From NCBI RefSeq assembly GCF_051622035.1, contig NC_135360.1, forward strand, positions 24,131,206-24,195,205: DNA of 64,000 nucleotides, given 5' to 3'. Made by a program: the position numbers and the translations under genes. Positions within the stretch are counted from its first letter, which is position 1. Every line of letters starts with the position of its first letter. Below the pieces are notes generated by a model. That model saw only the letters and a list, made by a program, of their open reading frames with translations, did no database searches and was not told the DNA's origin. Below, in pieces: positions 43,601 through 58,100 of this stretch. The DNA is from Arctopsyche grandis (taxonomy: Eukaryota > Arthropoda > Insecta > Trichoptera > Hydropsychidae).

Positions 43601-45691
43601 ACAGTTTATTGTTTTACAAGTCTTATTTGTGATATTTGACAGTCAACTTCCTGCGTTCCTCGTAAATTATAATATTTTATAATCAGTATTGTTACTTTTG
43701 GTAGAAAAATCTAATTGAACATAAAATGTTCAAAGAAAGCTAAATTTTTTATTATTATTTTTTTCAATTTAATAATCAAAAAAAGAAAAATGGGGGCGCC
43801 TCGCAGCTCTCCTTGTCTATGGCGCCCTTAGGCACGTGCCTAGTCTGCTGCACCTTTGAGCCGGCCCTGAACATGCATATACATTTGTCATCTTATTGCA
43901 TATTAATTTCAGGAAATATTGAGCGAGGACTATAGAGCTACTGATAAACATTCTTTCTGTGATAATATTTACCTATTCAGTGTTAAGATTTTTATGCACA
44001 TTTTTGTTCTCGTGCTACTTGGTCTGACTGGTTTAGTTATGTGGGTTTTAATGGACGAAAGCATTGTCGTGTCGGATGTGGTAACAGCCATTCGCGTGTC
44101 GAATCAAAAATCCATTGTGATGGCAGTTATTGTAACACTCATCATATTTGCATTGCCAATATTGTTCAGTTACATCATGAGGTTTGATTTTAATTGTTTT
44201 AAAAATAATTCAAAACGGTTTATCATAATCGAGTATGTGTATATTATTTTTGTAGGTTTGAAAAGTATAACAATCCACGGACATCGCTCTATGTTACTCT
44301 GCTACGGACATTCATATTAGAAGCCTTGGTTGTGTCTATATTGGGTATATTTTGGTTGCGATCATCGAATACAGTTAATATACTCATACATTTTTCACTA
44401 ATAAAAAGTTTTATTATGCAATATTTCAATAAATAATTAAACTTTTAAGTGTTGGGAGACATCATTGGGTCAAGAAGTATATCGTCTTGTTATATTTGAT
44501 TTCTTTATATCTATTATTGGATTGCCACTATTTGAATGCATGCGATCTCTTATATTTAAGTAAGTAAAATTTCAAATGATTTTTGTTGAAACAATTAATA
44601 CAAATTATTTTATGATATATGTACGTTTTTGTTCACAGGCATTTATGGTCAGACATTGGTCCTCCGGAATTCGACATTGCTCGAAATACTCTGGGTTTAA
44701 TTTACAATCAAACGCTGCTATTTTTAGGATTTTTTTATTCTCCTTTACTTCCGTTTATAGTCACTTTGAAATTTGCCATACTATACTATGTGCGAAAATA
44801 TACAGTACTTCGTAATTGTAAACCTTCAAACAAGTCTTGGAAAGCTGCTCAAATGCATACTGTATTTCTAGTTTTGATATTTTTATCTCTTTTGTTTATT
44901 TTACTTGCTTTGGGATATGTTTTCATAAGGTATGTTTCGATTTTAGTATGTATATTATAAAAATTAACGAATTAAATAAATGATGATCTGCTATGTATAT
45001 TTTCAGAGTTAAAATTGGACATTGTGGCCCGTTTCAAAAATATGATTACATGTACTTGGTATTTTTAGAAGGTATACTTAACCTAAAAGAAGGAAATGGG
45101 TTCTTCACTTTCATCATGATTTTTGCTAAGCCCGGTGTTGTTGCATTTATTCTAATTGCAATGAGGTATTTAATTTACATTAAAAAATATGTATATAGGT
45201 AATTTTTATGTGTAATACAAAAATTTAATTATTTTTATAGTGTCGTTGTCTATTATCTTCGAGCTAAATCACTAGCTGAGAAGGGAATGGTTTCGCAACT
45301 CAGAGATATGCTAGTTTTACAATCGAAAGATAAGGAATTTCTCTTGAATGCGATTGCGCGAGTTACGGAAGGACGTAAGATCAATTTTTGCACATCTTCT
45401 ATTATCTAAAATACATATCTGCTTTCATATGGAGAATCATTTGTAATATATCAATTTTTAGATTGGATTTATAATCAAAAACCTGACAGTTCTATGGATG
45501 TGAGTTCAACTTGGAAGTATGTGAAAGATGCCAATAAAATGAGGAAACCGTCCAATTCTGAGTTTAAATTTGAAGTTAACAGTCCACAAAAGAGATCAAT
45601 TCATCAAGACAGTCCTTCTACATCAGCTAATACACCCGTTTCTGGAATTGGATTGAGAAGAAATTATGAAAATGTGCAAATTCACGATTGA
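40639..45691 (+). CDS. Transmembrane channel-like (TMC) protein
   Basis: A polytopic membrane protein of the TMC family, whose members act in mechanosensation and ion transport. Thirteen exons (40639-40906, 41461-41617, 41683-41830, 41915-42166, 42404-42552, 42637-42787, 43913-44181, 44256-44373, 44450-44559, 44639-44929, 45007-45165, 45241-45374, 45462-45691) join in phase to 811 aa. The N-terminal 190 residues are hydrophilic. They lead to the conserved pre-membrane segment (LWYEGIRNVEGHFGSGVATY) and the first helix. The family signature CWETSLGQE begins at about residue 505 and is followed by EFDIARNTLGLIYNQTL. About nine to ten hydrophobic segments are visible, and the tail after residue 735 is Ser/Lys-rich. 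Its moderate length suggests a TMC5/6/7-like rather than a TMC1/2-like member, but I cannot be sure. The intron at 42788-43912 holds a transposon. Confidence 0.9.
40936..41184. mobile_element. piggyBac-type MITE in TMC intron 1
   Basis: 249 bp, palindromic, with ends CACGATGGCGGCCGCTGAC and (read inward) CACTATGGTGGCCGCTGAC. TTAA flanks both sides (40932-40935, 41185-41188). The arms match over about 50 bp (ATATTTGTATCRTGTTG). No coding sequence. The terminal sequence differs from the 5476-7149 element, so it is a separate family. Confidence 0.7.
42837..43869. mobile_element. hAT-like MITE in TMC intron, copy 1, hosting a SINE
   Basis: Ends CAGGCCCGGCCCAAGGG and (read inward) CAGGGCCGGCTCAAAGG, with AACATGCA flanking both sides (42829-42836, 43870-43877), an 8-bp duplication. 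The second copy at 62582-63197 is collinear but lacks the SINE at about 43131-43545. Non-coding apart from the SINE. Confidence 0.85.
43131..43545 (+). mobile_element. tRNA-derived SINE, forward copy
   Basis: The head has an A-box-like TAGCTCGGTCGTTAAGC and a B-box-like GGGTTCAATCCC about 45 nt later, as in a tRNA promoter. The body contains CTACAGGTTGATCGTTTCC. The 3' end has a hairpin (CCAGGAAGGC...GCCTTCCTGG) and an AAAT-repeat tail. A reverse relative is at 29785-30235. The paralogous host element at 62582-63197 serves as an empty site. Confidence 0.8.
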
Positions 45692-46123
45692 ATTGTTTAT
45701 TAATATTATTTTTTTGTGTTTATTGTAGAATCTATTTATGTATATACCTATATATGTATATTATACCAATTCTATACATTATATATCGTATACTTGTGAT
45801 TAATTTTGTACTAGTGTTATTTTCTTTCTATATTTTATATAACAATAAAAAAAGAGCAAAAACTGCTAGTGTTTTTATTTCATTATATATTTTTTATGTA
45901 TATAAACTACACATCCATACGTATGTATGTACATATGTATATACTCATACACATATTTGTGTGTTGAGTAACTATGGTTCACTTTACGTATAACTATGGA
46001 AACCTGTTGATTATAAAAGTCAAGCTTTTTGTGGATGTCACTTCACTACAGTGATGATTGGCTTGATTATGTTTAGTTTAAATTGTTTTTATACATGGAT
46101 AAATAATTGAGAAAATCACGAAT
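45692..46123. promoter_or_regulatory. TMC 3' region and dynein upstream region
   Basis: A 432-bp gap between two plus-strand genes. AATAAA at 45844 is the likely TMC poly(A) signal. The rest (TATG microsatellite near 45915-45960) must hold the dynein promoter and leader. No clear core element recognised. Confidence 0.4.
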
Positions 46124-49100
46124 ATGGCTATGTCAAAAAAGTCTCCTAATAAAAGACACAGTAGCTTGAAAAGGAAGAATGAAGGGTCCTTGATGTGGAT
46201 GCCTGATTTGCATAGTGACACTGGAAATAATACAGGTGTAGCGCTTGTTAAAATAGATCCAGAGACAAATAAAAATGAATTTAATTTTCCTCCGTTAGTG
46301 AAAGGAAAACCATGGACGAAGAAAACTATCTGCAAAGATTCTCAAGAATATTTCGGTTATGGTAATATTATATTTGAAATTATATACTTTTTTAAGAGTT
46401 AGTAGTAATAAGTATGTAATATTTGAATATACGTATGAATTTTAGATGATAAAATAAAAAAAACTGGAATATTAGAAATTAGTTATATACCACCAAAGAA
46501 GAAGCCAAAAGAGAAGAGATACGGTCCAATTGGAGAAGATGGAGAAATTCAGTTTCCCAAAATAAAAACTCGACAAAGTATTGAAAAGGAAAGACTAGAA
46601 AATGAAAAAAAGCAAAGGGAAAAGAAAAATGAAGAAATGCGCGGTAATTGCGACTAAGTTTTAAAATGTTAAATATTTTGATCAAATGCTAATTATTCAA
46701 TCATATTTCGGTAGGTTTGGTACCATTAATTGATTTATTGAATGGTGAATATTTCAAAAGAAAAGCAGAAGAAAAAAAACTGAAAAATACCAAAGCTGAA
46801 AAATTGAAAATGCAAAGAAAACAGCAAAAACTATTAGAAGAAAATGAAGAATTGAAGTATATAGTTACATAAATATGTATACTAAAAAAATTAATAATTT
46901 CATTGTCATTATCAACAAAAGTATTCTATTATTTTTTAGGAGATTAACTCAATTACAAGCTGGGCTACCTCATGCTCCCGAAGAACAGTTGTGTTTTTTA
47001 ATAAAAAGAGCTGTTTCTGATTGTCCAATGGATATCGATCAAAATGAAATAGACAACATCAATCATTATATATTTTCAGTAAGAAAAACGATGAATTATT
47101 CGTACGCAGTATATAACTATAATATGATATAGAATTTTTAACATGCTTTTTGGTTCTAGAATGATACCGACCACTATGTATCACCATATCCTGTTTATTT
47201 GTATGAAGGAGCATTACAGCGATTGATGACACTTTGGAAAACAATTGGAAACAAACACAATTATAAAAAATTGATAGCAGATCTACAACAAGAAATATTG
47301 AATGAATATTTTATTGCAATGAAAGAATCAATTCTGCGTTGTATTCTTCAAGATCCTCATGAAAAATTGAGATTGAATGTCAAATTATTTCCATTGCGTT
47401 GGCCGTCTTTAATAGTACGTGCACCGATGCCATGGCACACGTCTATAACTGTTGCTAAACAAAAATTGTACTATATATACTTCCAAGGAAATTGTATTTT
47501 ATTGGAATTGAAAAAAATATGGAAAGAAAAGTACATACATACTAATCTTACATAGAAATATAAAACATTTTTATTTAATCTGTAAATGTATACATGTTTC
47601 GCGTTGTTCAAATAGATATAGTAAGATGCTAATTTGCGATATGAAAAAGATGCAAATGGAATCATCGTTTCCTCTCTATTGCGATACATTCGAGGAGAGA
47701 TTAGTGAAACGGTGCCAAGAGACCAGATCGGTAATTTTGAACGAGTGGATTTGCGATGTGGCCGATGCAATGGTACGTCTACGTCATCAATGGAGCTGCT
47801 TTGCACCGAGGCAAAAGACTGATTCCACGCGAAGAGTTGAAGGCTTCTTTCGATCTATCTGTGGTTTGATGTCGAAACAAATTCGCGATTTGGTAATGAC
47901 AAGTTTGGAACATTTTTCTAGCGAATTTTCTGTTTACCAGGTCTGATATGATTTTCAATGAATGTGTATATATGTATGTGTGTATATATTCTACATATGA
48001 ATATATAATAATTTACAGGATGGCAATGATTTTGGGGAAGTATATGAGGATTATATGATAAACAAACGTCCATTACTTTTGATGAAAGTCTGTTCGGATA
48101 CAAATACGGGTGATTTATGTTTCAATCCAACTCTCGAAGAAGTGAGGGAATATGTTCAATCGTGGTTGGTAAAAATCATCGACGTAAACAAGGATTTACC
48201 CAGAATTGAACGGTATTTATTTCCAGGTGAGTCTACTAGATAAAATTGTTTGTTTTGATTTACAACTATACTTAAAAACTGTTTTTATTGAACTCGTAGA
48301 ATTCAAACATAAGGAGTTGTATTTATTTTCTGTGGACGTGTCTGAAGAACGTGTACAAGAAATAATTAATAAAACTTTGAACTATTTGAACGTCAATTGT
48401 ATTGGTCCAATGAAATATCTTGAATTGTATGCACCATATGATTTTATTTACAATGGACAAGCCAAAGAACTGCTGACGAAAATGTTTGCTGAAGAACCAT
48501 TCCCTCTTTTAGAAGTTTGTTTTGTTAGGATAGTTTTTGTTCCATTTAAAAATGACTTTACATTATGAATGTGTATTTTTTTCGTATCTTATAGGACTTC
48601 AGTAGACAGATACGAAAGTATGAACAAATCCGAAATGAAATCACCTTTCTACGTAGACACGTACCTTTGAATATGATTATGTTGGATTGTTGTGTGATTA
48701 ATGATTTCATGTCGAAAATAATAACAGATCTTAGAAACCATATAGTTAACTATTTTGTAACATTAAATAGGAAACATAATAAAGAGTAAGAACTTTAAAT
48801 TTATTACTCGATGTACGAAGCGATGTCCTCTATGAATATTTAATTTAAATTTTCAGAATTTGTTTCGTGTATCAGACTATGTCGCAAAGAGCTTCAGAAA
48901 TGCCAGAAACCACTGCTCAATTGGTCGAATTGTTGAATTACATTGTAGACTGTCGCGATATTACCATTTACGACTTGAAGGAGAAGTCTCGGATCACTGC
49001 AGATAACGTTTTGTTTTTGATGGATCATGCAGAACTAATTGGTATATATTAATTTTATATAATTATATTGATTAGTTATATACATATAATGAAATTATTT

Positions 49101-52100
49101 ATTATTATTGTTTCGGTTTAGCTGAAGACATATTATTGAACAGTAGAGTATTTGTTTGGCCCATCGATATGGATGTGATTATTGAATTATCGTTGAAGAC
49201 TTTGACTACAAAGCGCAATATGGCAGAGGAGGCTTTGAAAGGGCGAAAGTATATATTCGAGGAAAAACTTAAAAGACATGAACGATCGTTGGACGCATTT
49301 AGGAAATTAGATCCACCTCTCGTTAACATGGAGCTTATGAAAGATTATGTTGCAAAAATAGATGAAATCCATTCCAAATTGATGGTAGTATAATATATTC
49401 AATATTACATATGTATATTTATATAGATGTGATATTATTATTACTTTTAATAGGAAGACAAGCAAGAAGCAATTAATATAAATGAAGAAGAGTCTTTGTT
49501 GGATCAAGAAATTTCTGTATTTGCAATGCTGGTGGCTATGCTCACTTCTGTAGATCCATTTTATAAACTTTGGCACACATCACTAGATTTTCATGTTGGT
49601 TATGAAAAATGGTAATTTAGATGTGTAAATATTACATATATATAATACTAAAATCAGTATGAAATAGAATACTTTATTATAAACGATGTTTTTCTTAAGG
49701 TATTATGGACCTTTCGCCGGATTAAATGCCGAGGAAATCAAAGAAGAGGTGGAGGGCCAATGGAAGCTTTTGTATAAGTTGAGTAAACATTTGTTTGACT
49801 ATCCGGGTGCTAAGCGTGTAGCTGATATGGTGCGAGCAAGAGTGGATAAATTCAAGTTATTGATTCCAGTTCTTCAAGCTATATGTAACGAGGTAAAAAA
49901 AAAATGGCTGACTATTCATAGGCTATTATTAAAATTTGGATGTAAGTAAATAATTTTTTACAGGGATTACAAGCTCATCATTGGACTCAAATATCAGAAC
50001 TCATCGGTGTTCCGATCGAAATCACTCCAGATTCCTCGCTGTCTGATATGATTGACTTAGGCTTACACCTTCACATAGAAAGTTTGGAAAAGATTAGCTC
50101 AGCGGCTTCCAAAGAATATACTCTCGAAAAGGCGTTGTTGAAAATGAAACAAGAGTGGATTGGCGTAAAGTTCGAATGTGTCATGTATAGGTGAGATTTA
50201 TAAGTAAAATTATATTATTAATCTTCATATTGATTGTTTTCTTGTACTAATCTAAAGTGTGTATTTTATATACAGAGATAGTGGAGTGGCAATATTGAGC
50301 AGCGTCGATGATATTCAACTCATGTTGGATGATCATATATTAAAATCTCAAACAATGCGAGGCTCTCCTTATGTCAAACCATTTGAAGCTGAGATGCAAG
50401 CATGGGAAGAAAAATTAATATCTATGCAAGATATTCTCGATCAGTGGTTGCAAGTATGCATCGGAATAATTATTTTAGAATAATTCAAAAAACATGTATA
50501 AGTGATGTATATTTTTTTAGGTGCAAAGTGCTTGGATGTATTTGGAGCCAATTTTTTCATCAGAAGATATTATGCGTCAAATGCCGACTGAAGCTCGCAA
50601 TTTCAGGGAAGTGGATAAGCAATGGCGATCCATAATGTCGGCGACCCAAAAAGTTCCAGATGTTTTAGAAGCGACGGCTTATCCTGGTCTATTGGCAACG
50701 TTGAAATCTTCAAACAATTTCCTTTCTGATATACAAAGAGGGCTAAACGACTATTTGGAGAAAAAAAGACTGTTCTTTCCAAGGCATGTTTATGTTTTTC
50801 TATTTGTAATTATAGTTTAATTACATTTTTATTATATGACACATGTTATTATTAGATTCTTTTTCTTGTCAAATGACGAATTATTGGAGATTCTTTCGGA
50901 AACAAAAGATCCGATGAGAGTACAACCACATCTGAAAAAATGTTTTGAGGGCATATATTCACTGCAATTTGATGATCAGCAAGAAGTAATAGGAATGATT
51001 TCAGCTGAGGGCGAAAATGTTACTCTTGCGAATGCTGTAAATCCAGAGGATGCCAAGGTTGACAAAATAAACCTGTAAATATAATTTAAGTGATACAAAT
51101 ATTGACGAATGTGATTGTTATTTTAGGGAATGGTGGAACGGTGGCTGTCACAACTAGAAGAACAGATGTCTTTGAGTCTGAGAGATATTTGTTTAGAGGC
51201 GATTCCAAGCTATTTTTCAGATAAGCGATCAGAGTGGGCACAAAAATGGCCTGGTCAAATTGTGCAAGTCGTAAATTGTATGCAGTTTACTGCCGAAGTA
51301 AGTATATTTGAATTTCTGTTAGAATATATACTTTAAGCATACTAATACTAATGATTATTTATTAAAAAAGACGACAGAGGCGATTGAAAATCAATCATTG
51401 GATAGTCATTATGCTAAATGTAACTCTCAAATTGAAGAAATTGTTCATTTGGTACAGGGAAATTTGGATGTTAGTAAAAGAATAACGACTGAAGCATTAA
51501 TTGTAATCGACGTTCATGGTATATGGTTTTATTTTTATAATACTTTGAGTTGAATATAAAAGGTACTATAATTTTGAAATTAATCAAACTTTAGGCCGTG
51601 ATATCATTCAGCAATTAATCGACTTCGAGACACAAAAAGTAACTGATTTTCAGTGGATTTCACAACTTCGATACTATTGGCGCGATAATGCCATCACTTG
51701 TTCGATGATTACAACGGATATCGCATACGGTTTCGAATATTTAGGAAACACTGGCAGATTGGTTGCAACACCGTTAACAGACAGATGCTTTCGGTAACAT
51801 ATTTTGTTTAACTTGTGCCGTCCATGAGAGTGTGTATTTATATAGAAATCGTTGATTTTTATTTATATGCACAGTACTTTGATGGGCGCTCTGAAATTGA
51901 GTTTGGGAGGAGCTCCCGAAGGTCCAGCTGGAACTGGAAAAACTGAAACATGTAAAGATTTGGCCAAAGCGGTTGCTAAAAAGTGCGTCGTTTTTAATTG
52001 TTCGGATGGTCTTGATTACAAGGCATTAGGAAAGTTTTTCAAGGTAATATTTTAAATCTTGTTTCAAGATTTATTTGTAAATGATTTAAATTCCTCATCA

Positions 52101-55100
52101 TCTAATAAAAATGCTTTCAAATTTAGGGATTGGCACAGTCTGGAGCTTGGTCTTGCTTTGATGAGTTCAATAGAATTGAACTGGAAGTTTTATCAGTAGT
52201 AGCTCAGCAAATTTTGAGTATACAAATGGCCATCATAAAAAAAGTTAAAAGGTTTACTTTCGAAGGAGCCGATATTTTGTTAAATCCGACTTGTACTGTT
52301 TTTATTACTATGAATCCAGGGTAATTAAAATTTTTTATAGTGTCTCCAAACTGGTAAATTTCTGGTTCAAAGTATGTACATTTTATTGATTTCCATTTTA
52401 GTTATGCGGGTCGTCAAGAATTGCCAGATAATCTCAAAGTGCTTTTCAGAACTGTGGCAATGATGGTGCCAGATTATGCAATGATCGGCGAAGTAACATT
52501 ATTTTCAAATGGTTTTGTAAATGCAGGGATGTTAGTAAAATTTCGCGGGAAATATTAATCGTTGTAATAATGGATTCATACGATTTAATGTAAATTTAAT
52601 TTACAGCCTGGCTGAAAAAATTGTTCAGACTTACAAGTTGTGTTCTGAGCAATTGTCATCCCAAAATCATTACGATTACGGAATGAGAGCTGTAAAGTCT
52701 GTACTTTTAGCAGCTGGAGCTTTGAAAAAAAATTTTCCAGATGTAAATGAGGCTTCGTTGGTACTGAGGGCAATTATTGATATAAATTTACCTAAATTTT
52801 TATCACAGGTTATCATCAATTTTAAACGAAATAGTCAATATATTTAGTTGCGCTTAGAATATAAGGATTTTTTTAATATTCAATAGGACGTCTCATTGTT
52901 TATTGGAATCTATAAAGATCTCTTTCCTGATGTGAACTTGCTTGATCCAGAGAGAAATGAACTGAAACAGCATTTATCAAATGAGTTGGTAAAGAATAAT
53001 TTGCAGGAAACACCCTGGTATACAACAAAAATCTTAGAGGTTAATAATTTTTTGTATTATAAATTGTAGTGTTGTTAAAACGTAAATATAATGACAAAAT
53101 GCGATAAACTTTTTCAAGATATATGAAATGATACTCGTTCGCCACGGTTTAATGATAGTAGGAGATCCAATGTCGGGAAAAACATCTGCTTATCAGGTTT
53201 GCAAGTTAATTATTTTTTGAGATACGAAATACGAATATAAAACAATAATCTAAAATTTAAAAAAATACATAGGTTTTGGCACAATCTTTATATTCACTTC
53301 AAACTCAAACTACGCCTCCACCAAAACATGAAGAAAATGGTGCAACATACAGAGTAATCAACCCGAAAGCCATAACAATGGGACAACTATATGGATGCTT
53401 CGATCCGGTTTCTCATGAGTGGTAAATCTAAATCTAAATTTATTTTGCTAAACAATAAAATAATTACAGGTATATGTTTAGAATTTTATAAAATTTTAGG
53501 TCCGATGGAGTTTTAGCCTTGACTTTTAGAGAGTTTGCTTCGTCTGTTTCGAAAGAACGCAAATGGATTGTATTTGATGGGCCGGTGGATGCTGTGTGGA
53601 TTGAAAATATGAACACAGTTCTGGACGACAATAAAAAGCTTTGTCTTATGTCTGGAGAGATAATTCAGGTCAATTAATATTTCAGAAACAGAATTTCGAA
53701 ATCAAAATAGTCTGTAAATATATAATTTATAATCTTGTTTAGATGTCAAATACGATGAATCTCATTTTCGAGCCGGCCGATCTTGACCAGGCATCGCCCG
53801 CTACGGTATCGCGTTGCGGTATGATTTATTTCGAATCGAACCAACTAGGTAAGATGTGATTGGATTGAAAGCTGTAGAATAAGGTGTCGCATTGATGATA
53901 TGATGCAAAATTGGGTTTCAGGTTGGCGACCATTGCTAGAGTCATTTAAAACAACATTTATTACCAAAGTTCAGCAAGAACATTTTGATGTTATACAAGA
54001 GGTAATAGAATGGCTAGTTCCAGCAATTTTTAAACAGTTGAAACATGGTGATTTTTATTTCATCTCAACTAACGAACAGCATTTATTCTATGTTAGTATA
54101 TTTACATACATAGTTACAACAATTTTTCATACATAATATGTATCATATTTGATTAAGGTATAAATTAATCTAATGTATTACAAATTTGTAATTATATTTT
54201 CTTTAAAGTCATTCTGCAGGTTATTTAATACAATGATTGATGAGGAGAATTCAAACAATATCGTTTGGCTTCTGTGTAATTTGATTTTCTCTGTGATTTG
54301 GGGAATTTGTGGAAATATAAATAGTAAGAATTATCCTTCTTGTTTAGTTTATTTTTAAATTTCATCCAAGGAGTTTTATTTGGAAATATTGCAGATATTG
54401 GCAGAAAGTCTATTGACGTATTTTTTAGAAAATTGTTGGACGGAGTTTTTGAAGAATATCCAAAACCTAAAAATTTCAAGTTGACTAAAAATCAACTTTA
54501 TCCAGACAAGGGACTTATATTTGATTATGTATTTGATAAAAAAAATGGAGGAGCTTGGATAAATTGGACAGATGCAGATAAAGATTTTTACGCCACGGAC
54601 AATACTAAAGTGGGTATAATTTGTATATATATATATGTACATAGTAGTGCAAATTTTCAATGCTTTAGTTTAATGTTATATGCATATTTTTCGACAGTCA
54701 GGAGATGTGATTGTTCCGATAAATGAAAACTCTTATATTCGATACTTTTTACATAAAATGATTTCTAATAAAATTCCGGTATTGTTGACTGGTCCAACTG
54801 GAACTGGAAAATCTTGCACGGTGCAAAGCTACTTCAGAACACTACCAAGAAATAAATTCATCATCAATACCATAAATTTCTCTGCAAGAACTAGCGCAAA
54901 TCAGGTTTTTCAAGTTTCATATAATGATAGCGTAAAATATTAAAATATAATATAGGATTAAATGAGTGCCATTTTAGACGCAAGAAATAATCATGTCAAA
55001 ATTGGATAAAAGACGTAAGGGTGTTTATGGTCCTGCAATGGGAAAGGAAGTGAGTGTTTTTGTTTTATAAATTATATATACATATGTACCTATATAAAAT

Positions 55101-58100
55101 GGTTGCATTATTATAATTGTTTGTGATGATTAGTGTGTACTGTTTGTGGACGATTTGAGTATGCCTCAAAAGGAAATTTATGGAGCTCAGCCACCGATAG
55201 AATTGTTACGACAATGGATTGATCACGGTCATTGGTATGATCTCAAAGATTGTACAAGACAAGAACTTGTAGACGTGGTAAGTTAGGTTTTTACGATATA
55301 TATTTAAAATTATGGAGAATTAAAAAATTTTTCTACCAATTCCAACGCAGTTATTTGTATCGGCGATGCTTCCAGAGAATGATGGTTCAAACATTGTAAC
55401 GAGTCGCTTCATTCGTCATATGCATATCATTTCAGTGGATTCATTCGAAGATACAACACTCACTAAAATATTTACTTCAATATTAGATTTACATTTTACA
55501 AAAGGATTTGTAGAGCCTGTAAATCAGATGTCCAAAGTGAGTTACATTTCATTTTTCCGAATCAAATCAAGTGCCGTGTTGATATTGTATGATCATTTTA
55601 ATTTAGAATATCGTAGCCGCTACAATGGAAGTTTACAAGACGGCAATAAGCTCTTTCTTACCTACTCCTTCAAAGTCACACTATATGTTTAATTTGAGAT
55701 CCTTTGCTATGGTTATTAAAGGTATACTGTTAGTGCCGTCTACGCATATGAGAGAAGCTAATAAAATGATAACTTTATGGGTTCACGAAATATACAGAGT
55801 GTTTTATGACAGGCTTGTCGATGAAAACGATAGGTATTAATTTTTTAGTTACAATATGAGCAAGAAATTAAAATAATAATGATGCTTAGTAAAATGTACA
55901 TTCTTTATTGCAGACAAAAACTTTTTGAAGTTGTAAATAGTTCAGTATATACTGGTTTTCGTGTGAATTTAAACACAGTCATCTCTAGTTTTATTCCCAA
56001 AGGGGAAAAAATACAAGACAAACATATAAAAAACGTATTTTTTGGAAACTATATGGAGCCTGATGCTGATCCAAAAATTTACGATCAAGTATATTTACAA
56101 TTTAATTAATGAAATATTTATTGTACGTGGATAATTAATGGTTTATAATTATTCATAGGTTGTTGATTTTGATTTGATGGTAGAAAAAATGGAATACTAT
56201 CTGGAAGAATATAATTTGATGTCTTCAACTCCGATGCATTTAGTGATGTTTCGGTATGCTTTGGATCACATTTCAAGAGCTTGTAGGGTTCTTTTGCAAG
56301 AAAATGGTAATGATTTTATTTGTACATATATATGTATATAATAGATATAACAAATTGTAATCATAATTATTAAATACATACAATATTGATAGGACATTTA
56401 TTACTCGTGGGAGTCGGAGGAAGCGGACGAGGTAGTGCAATTAAGTTGGCAGCTTCGATTGAAGAGATTGATTGTTTTCAAGTAAAAATTATATTTCTGA
56501 AAATAAGTTTATATAAATGGTAAACCAATTAAGACAAATGTAGATTATTATTTTTTAATTATCGTTTTTACAATACAGATTAAAATATCCCAATTGTATG
56601 GTCAAACGGAGTGGTATGAGGATTTGAAGAAAATTTTAATGAAAGCCGGTATCGGTGGAAAGCCTGTTGTCTTTCTTATTTCTGATACTCAAATTAAATA
56701 TACAAGTATGGTCGAAGATATCAATATGATTATTAATGCTGGCGATTTACCAAATCTTTATGTAATGGAAGACAAAGCTGAAATAATTGAGAAAATGCTT
56801 AATGTTGCAAGAGAAATGGTTAGGAATACGATATGTATTTCTTTTTACATAATATTTTGTGTTAAATTTAATGCTCCATTTTATTTTCAGGGTCAAGTGG
56901 AAACTACGCCTTTTGCTCTTTTCAATCTTTATGTGGAGAGAGTGAAAACTAATTTGCATGTAGCGTTCGCTATGTCACCGATTGGAGATTCTTTTCGAAA
57001 TAATATGAGAATGTTTCCGTCGCTTGTTAATTGTTGCACCATAGACTGGTATATTAAAAATTATTACATATAAAGTACAGGTACATGTACTTATATAAAA
57101 ATATCATATATATATTCAATTTGAAAATTTTAGGTATACCCCATGGCCAGACGAAGCTTTAGAAAAAGTAGCAATGATGAATTTGAAAGATATAACTATA
57201 TTGTCGGATGCAAACAAAATTGCTAGCGTTAATATTTGCAAACTTTTTCACACCAGCGTTCAAGAGTGTAGTGAAAGGTTGGAATACATATACATATATG
57301 TACGTTCATTATTAAAAAAAGTTATATTGAAATACTGAACCAAAATTATTTTTTTAGATTCTATAATGAGCAAAAGCGGAAAAATTATGTAACACCAACC
57401 ACATATCTGGAGCTCCTTAAAACATTTCAAATACTGTATAAAATAAAAGTAGAGCAAATTACACAAGCCAGGAATAGGTATGTTTTTAAAATATTTCAAA
57501 AAAAGGTTACAAAATAAATTGTGCAATTAAAAACATGTTATTTAAAAATTCAGATATATATCAGGACTGGAACAACTGGACTTTGCAGCGGGACAAGTTT
57601 TGGTCATGCAAGCTCAATTAACAGATCTTCATCCCCAATTGGTTGATACATCAGATAAAACAGAGAGGTTGATGATTAAAATAGAACAGGATACAGTAGT
57701 TGTTGAAGCGCAAAAAGAGGTAGATTTCTTACTCAATGTAAATGTGAATTTGTCTGTATTTTTGGAAAATCTACATATTATGTGATAGATTGTAGGGGCT
57801 GATGAAGCTTTGGCTAACGAAGCGGCCGCTGCAGCTCAAGCAATTAAGGACGATTGTGAAAGCGATCTCGCTGAGGCTGTGCCTGCTTTAGAAGCAGCTG
57901 TAAGTGCTTTAAATACTTTGAAACCTGCTGATATAACTCTAGTTAAATCAATGAAAAATCCTCCGGCTGGTGTTAAATTGGTTATGGAAGCAGTATGCGT
58001 CATGAAAGGAGTCAAATGTGATAGAAGAACTAATGCAGAAGGTTTTTATATATATAAAAAAATAAAATTAAGAAGTAATGTTATCATTTTTCATATTTCT

